DNA from: Gammaproteobacteria bacterium | GTDB lineage: Bacteria; Pseudomonadota; Gammaproteobacteria; Pseudomonadales; Azotimanducaceae | Direction: 5' to 3' | NCBI GenBank assembly: GCA_026708185.1 | Contig: JAPOVK010000019.1 | Span: 124,001-188,000 of the forward strand | Length of the DNA stretch: 64,000 bases | Shown here: piece after piece, positions 37,556 to 45,384 of the stretch | How the letters are laid out: the number at the start of each line of letters is the position of its first letter | Numbering within the stretch: position 1 is the stretch's first letter | Translations under genes and position numbers: made by a program | Notes under the pieces: model-generated | What the model was told of the DNA's origin: nothing | Databases searched by the model: none | What the model saw: only the letters and a program-made list of their open reading frames with translations

Positions 37556-37796
37556 TTGACAGGTAGGTCCCTCGCGGCCTCCTGGTCTGCTCCACGCCGA
37601 CACGAGGCAACCCGTGAACGACGCTCGAAAGCAAGCATAGAGGGATTCGGTGTGTTTCTCCACCGTGGATGCGCAACGCCCTGATCGCTGCCCGTCGTCG
37701 CGGCGACGGTCCCGGCGACAAGTCGGTGTTACCCGGCCACCACCTTCCCAGCCGGTCGGTCTCCGTCGGCTACGAGGGCGCGGGTGCATCCGGGCC

Positions 37797-37814
37797 TGTC
37801 GTGCATGCACGACA
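37797..37814. promoter_or_regulatory. 18-bp perfect palindrome, copy 2 (candidate ParB-like site)
   Basis: An exact second copy of TGTCGTGCATGCACGACA, 564 bp from the first and about 95 bp upstream of the candidate promoter of the ParB-like gene. I saw no third copy elsewhere in the window. Confidence 0.5.
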
Positions 37815-37908
37815 AGCCACGTTCAAGTGCCGCGTAGGCTCCCCCAACTCGGCCCGGCGCAGAAGGCCGGTACGGTGCATCGCGTAGCGGCCGGCCGCCG
37901 TCGCGCGG

Positions 37909-37937
37909 TGGACGCAGCCCAGGGCTACGCGTATGAT
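37909..37937 (+). promoter_or_regulatory. Candidate promoter of the ParB-like gene
   Basis: TGGACG (37909-37914) and TATGAT (37932-37937) are 17 bp apart. The -10 matches 5 of 6 and the -35 matches 4 of 6. The start codon follows about 64 bp downstream. Confidence 0.4.
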
Positions 37938-38000
37938 CCGCGCCGCCTTGACAGTTCCGGTCCCCAGGCCCAGTGCCGGCCAGCACACAGGAGAATATCG

Positions 38001-39131
38001 ATGGCGCACGACCAAACCACCGAAGCCCCAGCCGACCCCGTCAGCGACCGCCGCTCCGGCGACGTAGTCGCCGTCGAGTCGTTCGACGCCGCACAGGTGC
38101 GTCCGTGGCAGTACCACAACCGGGCGGCGTCCGGCCTCGACGACGACTCGCTCGACGCGCTTGCGGCCTCGATCCGCCGCGACGGCCAGCAGCAGCTCGG
38201 GCTCGCCCGCCGCCTGCCGCCGGGCGGACCCCACGTGGTCGAAGCGATCTACGGCGTCCGCCGCCTCGAGGCGTGCCGCCGCGTCGACATCCCCTGGCGC
38301 GCCGAGGTGCTCGACGTCTCCACGCCCGACGCGCGATGCGCGGTGCTCATGCATAGCGAGAACGAGTGGTCGGAAGGGGTCTCCCCATTGGAGAACGCCG
38401 CGCAATGGAAAGCCATGCTGGACGCCGGCGTGTTCGCCAACCAGTCGGCGCTCGCCGTCGATCTCGGCTGCCACCGCGGCACGGTCTCGCGCTCGATCCG
38501 GACGGTAACCGCCCTGTTCGACGAGGAATGGCTCGAGCGCCTCGTGCGCCCGGTCATGCACGAGTTCACCGGGCGCTCGGCCGACCGCCTGGCTGACGCC
38601 TGCGCGGACGCCGCGGCCCTACGCCGCGCCCGGCGCCGAGCGCGCGACCTGATCCCGGGCACCGTCCCCGCCGCCGCGCTCCACAGCCTCCTGTTCGGCG
38701 AGGACCGCCCAGCAAGCAAGCGCACGACGGTCTTCGTGCGGCGCAAGGGACGCGCGGGCGGTGGCGTGGTCGCGGCGAAGATCGAACGCGACGGCGAAGG
38801 CAGCTTCAACGTCACCGTGCGCCAACACGACCAGACGCCCGGGGAACTCGCCGAGCTTGCCGAACAGATCGAAGCGCTGGTCGCGGCTGAGACCGCCTCG
38901 GCCTCCGGCGTCCGTCTCGGCCGACGTCTTGCCGCCTCACTCACGGCCGACGACGCTCGGAACGCCGAGCGCTCGTGGCTTGAGGGCTGCATCTGGTCCG
39001 CCGCCCGGGCAAGCGGGCTCGAGTGGGACCGCTGGAAGTGCGCGGCGGTTGCCGATGAGCTGCGTTCCCAACCCGAAGGCTGGCAGCGGGCGATCGCCCA
39101 CGCCGCGGCGTCCACCGTCGGCGACGCCTAG
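38001..39131 (+). CDS. Orphan ParB-like partition/DNA-binding protein
   Basis: A 376-residue protein with a ParB/RepB N-domain (about 22-108). Box I is GQQQLGLARR (62-71); box II is GVRRLEAC (85-92), where standard ParB has GERRxRA. This is followed by a segment like the plasmid SopB/RepB motif (HSENEWSEGVSPLENA, 118-133) and a helix-turn-helix (NQSALAVDLGCHRGTVSRSI, about 147-166). The C-terminal ~200 residues are Ala/Arg-rich and unrecognised. The ATG at 38001 has AGGAGA 7 bases before it. There is no ParA or SopA ATPase beside it, which is unusual for a partition protein. Identical 18-bp palindromes upstream are candidate binding sites. The altered box II may change CTP binding or hydrolysis; that is inference. 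Confidence 0.78.
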   Translation: MAHDQTTEAPADPVSDRRSGDVVAVESFDAAQVRPWQYHNRAASGLDDDSLDALAASIRRDGQQQLGLARRLPPGGPHVVEAIYGVRRLEACRRVDIPWRAEVLDVSTPDARCAVLMHSENEWSEGVSPLENAAQWKAMLDAGVFANQSALAVDLGCHRGTVSRSIRTVTALFDEEWLERLVRPVMHEFTGRSADRLADACADAAALRRARRRARDLIPGTVPAAALHSLLFGEDRPASKRTTVFVRRKGRAGGGVVAAKIERDGEGSFNVTVRQHDQTPGELAELAEQIEALVAAETASASGVRLGRRLAASLTADDARNAERSWLEGCIWSAARASGLEWDRWKCAAVADELRSQPEGWQRAIAHAAASTVGDA

Positions 39132-39157
39132 TCGGCGACGGATCCCGCGTCGCGCCT

Positions 39158-39191
39158 AACCCGGCTGACTGATCAGTCAGTCAGCCGGGTT
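39158..39191. terminator. Strong hairpin with TetR-operator-like core, right copy
   Basis: A perfect 15-bp stem (39158-39172 with 39177-39191) and a 4-base loop lie between the convergent ParB-like and TetR genes. It should terminate in both directions. Its core is again TGACTGA-N4-TCAGTCA (39166-39183), identical in half-sites to the dyad at 37277-37294, so a protein-binding role is possible too. Confidence 0.65.
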
Positions 39192-39234
39192 CGCGCCCCT
39201 CACAAGGGCGCGCTGGATTCCGCGGTCCTTCGCC

Positions 39235-39891
39235 TCAACCGGCGACCGCCGTCTCCACGAACGCCCCGAACCCGGCCAGCGCGGCGCGCGCGTCCCGCGC
39301 CGGGTCGACGTACTCGGCAGCCAGCAGTCCCGAGACCGCCGACGCCGCCAAGCGCGCCAAGTCGTCGCCGGCCGGCAGCGCGCCACCGCAAGCCGCCCGC
39401 CGCACCGAGATCCAGTCGCGCCACACGCCCACCAACCGCGCGTCCACCTCGCGCGCGGCTTCGCGCACTTCCGCACGCGAATGCACGCCGCGCACCGACC
39501 ACAGCAGGGCGGCGATGTCCAGATGTCCGCCGAGGAAGTCGACGTGCCCCTCGACCACCTGCAGGAACGAAGTTCCCGGGGAACGGGCCACGGGCGAGAC
39601 CGCCGCATGGAATGCGTCCGCAGCGTGTCGCACGACCTCGCGGTAAAGGAGCGGCTTGCTCTTGAAATGGAAGAACACGGTACCGTTCGCCACGCCAGCG
39701 CGGACACCGACCGCGTTCATCGACGCACCCTCGAAGCCCTCGACGGCGAACTCCGCCAGAGCGGCGGCCAGTATCCGGGTCCTGGTGGCGGCCCGCTTGC
39801 GCGCCGCGACCGTCGGCTCAGCCGACACCGTCCGGGAATGCTCGGGCGCTTTGGGTTCCACTCCCGTGTCCCTCCGTCCGCGATGGGCCAT
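39235..39891 (-). CDS. TetR-family transcriptional regulator
   Basis: A 218-residue repressor. The N-terminal helix-turn-helix is TRTRILAAALAEFAVEGFEGASMNAVGVRAGVANGTVFFHF read in pieces (about residues 37-80), with the family hallmark GTVFFHFKSK. The C-terminal ~135 residues are an all-helical ligand domain. The start is uncertain: ATG 39891 (MAHRGRRDTG) fits the usual length, while ATG 39981 would add 30 residues with no ribosome site. It is divergent from the hybrid kinase gene and convergent with the ParB-like gene. Dyads with TetR-operator geometry occur 3' of it and upstream of the ParB-like gene. The ligand is unknown. Confidence 0.85.
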   Translation of the reverse strand: MAHRGRRDTGVEPKAPEHSRTVSAEPTVAARKRAATRTRILAAALAEFAVEGFEGASMNAVGVRAGVANGTVFFHFKSKPLLYREVVRHAADAFHAAVSPVARSPGTSFLQVVEGHVDFLGGHLDIAALLWSVRGVHSRAEVREAAREVDARLVGVWRDWISVRRAACGGALPAGDDLARLAASAVSGLLAAEYVDPARDARAALAGFGAFVETAVAG

Positions 39892-40209
39892 TGGGGTCTC
39901 GGGTCGCCCCGGCCTTTCCGGACCGGAAGCCGGCCGTCGCGACGTCCCGACGCCCACCCGTTTCGCAGCATAGCCGGCCATGCATAAAATTGGCGTTCAC
40001 AGACGCGGGTTCTGCGTTCTTTTCCCGTGAAGGCCCCCTCCACGCCGGTGGGGTGCGGCCAGACGGTCGTGGTCTCCAAAGCTCCGGTGAACCGCAGCGA
40101 TGAACCAATGGTTCCGAAGTCGCCGCATTTCATTCACTGGCGTGAACAAACCAGACCGTTCGGGTACGATGAAGCTTCCGGCCGTCCACCGCACCAACCC
40201 GGGACCGAC
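39892..40209. promoter_or_regulatory. Divergent promoter region, TetR gene / hybrid kinase
   Basis: 318 bp without a firm gene; its left part may encode the extended TetR N-terminus. For the kinase, TGAACA (40143-40148) and TACGAT (40165-40170) lie 16 bp apart and would give a leader of about 33 bases before the ATG at 40210. No TGACTGA-type dyad is seen here. Confidence 0.4.
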
Positions 40210-42546
40210 ATGGAGCACGGCGCACTCGCCGAAGAGAACGCCACTTTGAGGCATCGCATCGCCACGCTCTGCGCCGCGATCCTGCGCATCAGCGCCAGCC
40301 TCGACGTCAGGACCGTCCTGCAGGAGGTCGTCGACAGCGCCTGCGCGCTCAGCAGCGCGCGCTACGGCCTCATAGCGACCATCGACGATGCCGGCCGGGC
40401 GATCGATCTCGTCACCTGCGGTCTCGCCCCCGAGCAGCACGACCAGTTGGCGGACTGGCACGACGGACGGCGGCTCTTCGACCACCTGCAGAGCCTGCCC
40501 GGGCCGCTGCGCCTCGACGACCTGCCGGCTTACGTGCGCGCGCTCGGGTTCGCCACCGACCTCATCCCCGCCCGGACGCTGCTGGCCATGCCGTTGCGCC
40601 AACAGGGCGCGCCGATCGGCAGCTTCTACCTCGGCGGGAAGCAGGGGGCGCCCGCGTTCACCGCCGAGGACGAGGAAGTGCTGGTCCTGTTCGGTGCCCA
40701 AGTCGCCGCCGCCGTCGCCAACGCCCGCGCGCACCGCAGCGAGCAGCGCGCCAGGGCGGACCTCGAGGCGCTCATCGAGACTTCGCCCGTCGGCGTCGTC
40801 GTGTTTGATGCCCGTACCGGCAAGCCGGTCTCCTTCAACCGCGAGGCGGGCCGCATCGTCGCCGCGTTGCGCAATCCCGGTGACGCCGCGGAGGACCTGC
40901 TCTCCGAGATCACTTGCCGCCGCAGCGACGGGCGCGAGACGTCCCTCGACGAGTTCCCCTTGGCCCTGTCCCTGACCACAGCCGAGACCTTGCGCGCCGA
41001 GGAAATCGTCCTCTCGGTCCCTGACGGGCGCAGCGTCGCGATGCTGGTCAACTCGACGCCGATCCACGCCGAGGACGGCGCGGTCGTCTCGCTAGTCGTC
41101 ACCATGCAGGACCTCGCGCCGCTCGAGGAGATCGAACGGCAGCGTGCCGGTTTCTTCGGCCTCGTGAGCCACGAACTGCGTACGCCGCTGAGCGCGATCA
41201 AGGGCGCCGCGGCGGCGGTCCTCGAACCCGGTGCCCATTTGGACCCTGTCGAGATGCGCGCCTACTTCCGCATCGTCGACGACCAGGCGGACCACATGCG
41301 CGGACTTGTGGCCGACCTCCTCGACGCCGGCCGCATCGACACCGGGACGCTGTCGGTGTCGACCGAGCCCACCGTCGTCGCCGGCCTCGTCGAACGCGCC
41401 CGAGAGGCGTTCGTCGCGGCCGGCGGACGCCACACAGTGCACATCGACCTGCCCGCGGCGATGCCCCCCGTCGCCGCCGACGGTGAGCGCGTAATCCAGG
41501 TCCTCAACAACCTGCTCGCGAACGCCGCACGTCATGCGCCGGCGTTCTCGCGCATCCGTGTCGACGCTACGAGAGACGGCCCGATGGTCTCCATCGCGGT
41601 CACCGACAGCGGCGAGGGCGTTCCCGCAGACCGCCTGCCGCACCTGTTCAGCGGGCGCATGGTTCCCGGCGTCCCGCGCGAACACGGCAGCGGCTTCGGA
41701 CTCGCCATCTGCAAAGGCATCGTCGAAGCCCACGGCGGGCGCATCAGGGCCGAGAGTGCCGGCCAGGGCAAGGGCACGCGGATCACGTTCACGCTGCCCG
41801 TCGCGGAGACCGAAGTTGCTGCCTCGGCGGGCCCGGCGGCGGATACCGGTTCGCAGCCCGCAGCCCGACGCGAGCGCGTCCTGGTGGTCGACGACGACCC
41901 CAGCGCGCTTCGCTTTGCGCGGACCGCGCTCGCGGCAGCCGGCTACGCGGCCGTGGCCACCGCCGACCCGGGCGAAGTGCCGCGGCTGCTGCGTACCGAA
42001 CGGCCCCGGCTCGTGCTGCTCGACCTGCTCCTGCCGAACACCGACGGCATCGAACTGATGGCGCGCCTTCCCGGGCTCGCCGGTGTGCCGGTCATCTTCG
42101 TTTCCGCCTACGGGCGCGACGAGACCATCGCGCGCGCCCTCGAGGCCGGCGCCGCCGACTACATCGTCAAGCCCTACTCGCCGACGGAACTCGTGGCGCG
42201 CATCAAGGCCGCGTTGCGGCGGACCGTCGAGCCCGAGGGGTTCCGCCTCGGCGCGCTCGAGGTCCGTTTCGACGAGCGGCTGGCGACACTGGACGGCAAG
42301 CCGCTCCGACTGACCGCCCGCGAGTACGACCTCCTGAGCGCGCTCGCGGCCTGCGCCGGCCATGTCGCGACCTACGCCGACCTCCACCGCCAGGTGTGGG
42401 GCACCCGCGACGGGGCGGGCAACCAGGTCGTGCGCGCATTCGTCAAGAAGCTCCGCGACAAGCTCGGTGACGACCCCGCGGATCCGGTCTACATCCTGAA
42501 CGAACGCGGCATCGGCTACCGCATGCCAAGCCGGATGCGGCGGTAG
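40210..42546 (+). CDS. One-piece two-component system: GAF-PAS histidine kinase fused to OmpR-type regulator
   Basis: A 778-residue protein with, in order, a coiled N-terminus and GAF domain (about 25-175), a PAS-like domain (about 190-300), a HisKA domain with H321 (GLVSHELRTPLSAIKG), an HATPase (NNLLANAARHAP, then DSGEGVP and GSGFGLAICKGIVEAHGG, about 415-530), a receiver with phospho-acceptor D605 (LLDLLLPNTDG) and Lys in YIVKPYSP, and an OmpR/PhoB winged helix (about 685-775, ending NERGIGYRMP). Sensor, receiver and DNA-binding output are thus on one chain, with no membrane helix, so it senses a cytosolic signal. The start at 40210 is supported by the promoter just upstream; the frame is open to 40027. 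Confidence 0.92.
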   Translation: MEHGALAEENATLRHRIATLCAAILRISASLDVRTVLQEVVDSACALSSARYGLIATIDDAGRAIDLVTCGLAPEQHDQLADWHDGRRLFDHLQSLPGPLRLDDLPAYVRALGFATDLIPARTLLAMPLRQQGAPIGSFYLGGKQGAPAFTAEDEEVLVLFGAQVAAAVANARAHRSEQRARADLEALIETSPVGVVVFDARTGKPVSFNREAGRIVAALRNPGDAAEDLLSEITCRRSDGRETSLDEFPLALSLTTAETLRAEEIVLSVPDGRSVAMLVNSTPIHAEDGAVVSLVVTMQDLAPLEEIERQRAGFFGLVSHELRTPLSAIKGAAAAVLEPGAHLDPVEMRAYFRIVDDQADHMRGLVADLLDAGRIDTGTLSVSTEPTVVAGLVERAREAFVAAGGRHTVHIDLPAAMPPVAADGERVIQVLNNLLANAARHAPAFSRIRVDATRDGPMVSIAVTDSGEGVPADRLPHLFSGRMVPGVPREHGSGFGLAICKGIVEAHGGRIRAESAGQGKGTRITFTLPVAETEVAASAGPAADTGSQPAARRERVLVVDDDPSALRFARTALAAAGYAAVATADPGEVPRLLRTERPRLVLLDLLLPNTDGIELMARLPGLAGVPVIFVSAYGRDETIARALEAGAADYIVKPYSPTELVARIKAALRRTVEPEGFRLGALEVRFDERLATLDGKPLRLTAREYDLLSALAACAGHVATYADLHRQVWGTRDGAGNQVVRAFVKKLRDKLGDDPADPVYILNERGIGYRMPSRMRR

Positions 42547-42574
42547 GCGTGGACGCCTGACCGGCCGCGCTGAC

Positions 42575-43381
42575 GTGGACAGGATGCCGAGGATTCCAAC
42601 GAGACGGGCGCGACGGTTCACGGGCGCGGCCCTCTTCGGGGCCTTCGCAATCGGAACCGTGTTCGCGGCAACGACTTGGGGACGTGCCCTCTGGCTGCCC
42701 GCTTACGCCTCGATGGTCGGAGACCGGACGGTCGCCGACGCCGTGGCGGAATACGGAGAACGGGCAACGCCGCGGCTCGCTGCGCGGTTCGAGGCGGCGG
42801 GCCTCGCGTACCCACCGTCGGAGATCGCGCTCGTCGCCCTCAAGGCGGAAAGGCGGCTGGAACTCTGGGCCTCGCATGGAGATGCCTGGCGCCACATGGC
42901 CGACTACCGGATCACCGCAGCCAGCGGCGTCGCGGGACCCAAGCTGCGCGAGGGCGACCGCCAGGTCCCGGAAGGCCTCTACCGGATCGCCGGCCTCAAT
43001 CCGAACAGCCGCTACCACCTGTCGATGAAGCTCGACTACCCGAACGCCTTCGACCTCCGCCATGCCGCGCAGGACGGGCGGGCGCGTCCCGGTTCGGACA
43101 TTTTCATCCACGGCAAGGCGGTTTCCGTCGGCTGCCTCGCCGTTGGGGACGACGCCATCGAGGAGCTGTTCGTCTTGACCGCCTCGATCGGCAGGAGCAA
43201 CGTCAAGGTGGTAATCGCACCCTTCGACGGTCGTCGGGCTCCGCTGCTTCCCGCTCCGGAAGGCCTACCGCCGTGGACGCCGGAACTGTACCGGCTCATC
43301 GGCGAGGCGCTGCATGAGTATCCGCGGACAACGCCAAGCCTCCCCCAACCGCACCAGGATCACCGGCCGACGCTGCCTTAG
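42575..43381 (+). CDS. L,D-transpeptidase (YkuD fold, YafK-like)
   Basis: A 268-residue exported enzyme with an N-terminal signal anchor (about 14-38). Its catalytic YkuD domain (about 85-225) bears H179 and C187 in IHGKAVSVGCLAVGD. Such enzymes form or cut 3-3 cross-links or attach or release proteins at meso-diaminopimelate in the periplasm; the YafK/DpaA group releases Lpp. The pattern with Pro-Glu-Gly-Leu-Tyr before the catalytic region fits that group. Start codon is GTG at 42575, or ATG at 42584; neither has a clear ribosome site. It follows the kinase gene by 28 bp on the same strand. Confidence 0.85.
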   Translation: MDRMPRIPTRRARRFTGAALFGAFAIGTVFAATTWGRALWLPAYASMVGDRTVADAVAEYGERATPRLAARFEAAGLAYPPSEIALVALKAERRLELWASHGDAWRHMADYRITAASGVAGPKLREGDRQVPEGLYRIAGLNPNSRYHLSMKLDYPNAFDLRHAAQDGRARPGSDIFIHGKAVSVGCLAVGDDAIEELFVLTASIGRSNVKVVIAPFDGRRAPLLPAPEGLPPWTPELYRLIGEALHEYPRTTPSLPQPHQDHRPTLP

Positions 43382-43576
43382 CGTCCGCTGTCGCTTGGAC
43401 GTCCGCCGAGCCGAGACCTTGTGCGGCCCTGCACGACGGTGATAGGTTTGCAGTCCGACAGGCTGGTCAGGATCGACCGATGAAGCCCGCGCCCCGGTGC
43501 CGCACGCTTGCGAGCACCGCCGACGCTTGGCCGCGGCCGCGCAACAACGACGCCCGAGCTTCGAGGACTCCGCGAC

Positions 43577-43717
43577 GTGGGTCGAGGCGTTCCTCGACAC
43601 CGCGAGCTTGCCGACGGCCGATGGCCCAGGACCAGGCGGATACGCGCGGCGGCGGCACTGGTCGTCCTGACGTATGTGGCCCTCGTCTACCGGGCCGTGT
43701 TCGCCATGCTCAACTGA
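43577..43717 (+). CDS. Possible small single-pass membrane protein
   Basis: A 46-residue frame with a basic stretch (RWPRTRRIR) and one C-terminal membrane helix (AAAALVVLTYVALVYRAVFA). The GTG at 43577 has GAGG 10 bases upstream. It ends 14 bp before the next small gene, consistent with a small operon. I do not recognise it. The frame is open upstream to 43508, and a different reading frame just before it (43480-43676) is also open, so this stretch may instead be degenerate. Confidence 0.35.
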   Translation: MGRGVPRHRELADGRWPRTRRIRAAAALVVLTYVALVYRAVFAMLN

Positions 43718-43731
43718 CGGAGTCCGTGCCG

Positions 43732-43938
43732 ATGGCCAGCACCGAGCCGCTTCCGGTTTGCCTTCTGAGCACACGCACGCTCGACGGTCGCGAACTCGCG
43801 ATCCACTTGACGCAGCAAACGGGTGCGCCGGCGCGTATCGCCGTCTCCGTCGACGGCCGGACCGAGACCTTCACGTCCTCGGAACGCGAAATACGCAGGT
43901 TCGCCAGCCGACTGCTGAACACCGTGGGACTGCAATGA
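43732..43938 (+). CDS. Small hypothetical protein, coupled to a lipoprotein gene
   Basis: A 68-residue cytosolic-type protein with a simple predicted beta-hairpin and helix (REIRRFASRLLNTVGLQ at the end). GGAG lies 9 bases before the ATG at 43732. The stop overlaps the next start (ATGA), so the two are translationally coupled. No family recognised. Confidence 0.5.
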   Translation: MASTEPLPVCLLSTRTLDGRELAIHLTQQTGAPARIAVSVDGRTETFTSSEREIRRFASRLLNTVGLQ

Positions 43939-44369
43939 ATCGCTGCTCTCCGACCCGGCGCATCGCGTCCCCCGTACTGCCGGACCACCCCGGCGATGCG
44001 GTGCGTCGGGTCGGAAGCTCCGCATGGGCGATCGGGCTGGCAGCCCTCGCCGGCTGCGCCACATGGTCGGTCGACGCCGTCGACACCGAGAGTCGCACGG
44101 TGGTGGTCAACGCGGGTCCCTTCTTCGTAGTGGACTCGTCCGATCTGCTGCGCCCCACCGAGCAGGCCATGGCCTCGGCCGACGACGGATGCGCATTGGT
44201 CGCGGACGACTACCGCCTCGTGCTGTCAAGCTCCAGCAAGGCACGCGACGCCGACTCGGGCGCGTGGTGGGTGACGCATGTGTTCCGTTGCGACCCCGTC
44301 GCGCCGCTGAGCGACGAACCGAGGAGACGGATCGACCCCTACGACGAGTTGCGCAAGGGGCGACCGTGA
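43935..44369 (+). CDS. Small putative lipoprotein
   Basis: A 144-residue protein whose start overlaps the previous stop (ATGA). A lipoprotein-like signal lies inside it (MRRVGSSAWAIGLAALAGC if begun at the GTG 44001), giving lipobox LAGC. That internal start would make a 122-residue lipoprotein and is more natural for export, whereas the ATG at 43935 is favoured by coupling. The mature part (WSVDAVDTESRTVVVNAGP...RIDPYDELRKGRP) matches no family I know. Confidence 0.5.
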   Translation: MNRCSPTRRIASPVLPDHPGDAVRRVGSSAWAIGLAALAGCATWSVDAVDTESRTVVVNAGPFFVVDSSDLLRPTEQAMASADDGCALVADDYRLVLSSSSKARDADSGAWWVTHVFRCDPVAPLSDEPRRRIDPYDELRKGRP

Positions 44370-44767
44370 CGGGAGATTCGTCGGGTGTTACGGCGCTCGA
44401 ATTGACGCTCACCCCGGACTCCCACGCCTGCGACTGATCTCGTGGAAACGGGACTTTGCGGATTCCGTGGCCGATGCGCAGGAGCGCCAGACCGGCAAGA
44501 ACGGCGCGATGACGACGCTTGACCCGAGATGCGCCGCGAAGCCGTCGCTACCGGTTCCGCGTGGACTTCGAGGGATGCCGCTACCCGGCCCGCGGCACGA
44601 TCGTTTTCGTCGATCCCGGAGGACGGCCCGAGCGAGCACAACCGCTACGCGCGAACAGACGCTGCGCACGGTATGCGGCTTGCACGAAGCCGCCGAGAGT
44701 ACGCCGACGTCGCCGACCCCGCTGCAGCGATACGCAAGGACTGAGACCAACTGGAGGGAACCGGACC
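44370..44767 (+). other. Weakly coding gap
   Basis: About 400 bp without a firm gene. A 71-codon frame (44529-44744) ending AAAIRKD, 23 bp before the next gene, might be coding. A second frame over the same bases also looks protein-like (RFRVDFEGCRYPARGTIVF), so a frameshifted remnant is equally possible. Confidence 0.35.
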
Positions 44768-45034
44768 GTGACCAACGACGACGCGACTGCGAATGCGCTT
44801 GCCTTGATAGCCCTGTGCAAGGAACTCTTCACGACGAACATCACCGGCACGGACGTGGACGACGTCATCGCGTTCGAGGTCAGGGGCCGGGATTTCGGGC
44901 AACAGCCAGGCTGGGCCGGTGTTCACCTTTCGTTCTCGGTCAGTTGGCATACGCTCGGCAAAACCGGGAAAGACGCCCGTGATGCCCTGGACGTGTTGTT
45001 GCCGAATCAGAGCGACGCAACTGCGGCTGATTGA
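44768..45034 (+). CDS. Small hypothetical protein
   Basis: An 88-residue protein, GTG start at 44768 with GGAGGGA about 8 bases upstream. The N-terminal ~25 residues form a helix (ANALALIALCKELFTT) and the rest is polar with strands (DDVIAFEVRGRDF, GVHLSFSVSWHTLG). No signal peptide or known motif. Unrecognised; supported by the strong ribosome site and balanced composition. Confidence 0.45.
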   Translation: MTNDDATANALALIALCKELFTTNITGTDVDDVIAFEVRGRDFGQQPGWAGVHLSFSVSWHTLGKTGKDARDALDVLLPNQSDATAAD

Positions 45035-45384
45035 TCGACGGTGGCTCTCGGGCGTGGTACGTTCGCGTCGCGCCAAGGCCGCGGGTTCAACCTCCCGCGC
45101 CCCCCGCCGTCGGGCGTTGCCACCCGGCGTGCGACCGACTCCCCGCGCCGCCGGTCGGTGCCTTGGCGCGGCGGCGCAATCAACAGGGAATCGCGGCGGA
45201 GACTGCCCAAACCCGCCAAGGCTCGCATAGCCGGACACGGTGCGTCCGTCCGAACGCCGACCGTTTCCGGGCGTGCCACGACGAACTTCGCATGCGCAAG
45301 GCCGAGCCATGGCGGACGGTGGGTTCCGCCGTCTTCCCATGGCAAAGCGCCTGGAGGGAACCCACGTCATGTCCGACCCGGTCG
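45035..45384. other. Intergenic stretch, nothing recognised
   Basis: 350 bp between the small gene and the convergent secreted-protein gene. Frames in all directions are Arg/Pro/Ala-rich and look non-coding. I see no clear repeat, hairpin or RNA gene. Confidence 0.4.

Larger units (their letters stand above)
37029..38000. other. Intergenic region rich in palindromes and repeats, no gene
   Basis: About 970 bp between the stress-protein start and the ParB-like gene without a convincing gene. It holds an A/T-richer stretch (about 37180-37232), a cluster of dyads (37208-37334), two IS-like direct repeats (37512-37555), a second copy of an 18-bp palindrome (37797-37814) and a candidate promoter (37909-37937). 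Open frames here are arginine-rich and look non-coding. Confidence 0.6.

Noticed and set aside
43480-43938. A single longer gene from ATG 43480 through 43938
   Set aside because: A ribosome-like site exists, but the first 84 residues are Arg/Pro/Ser-rich and unlike the rest; the ATG at 43732 with GGAG fits better.
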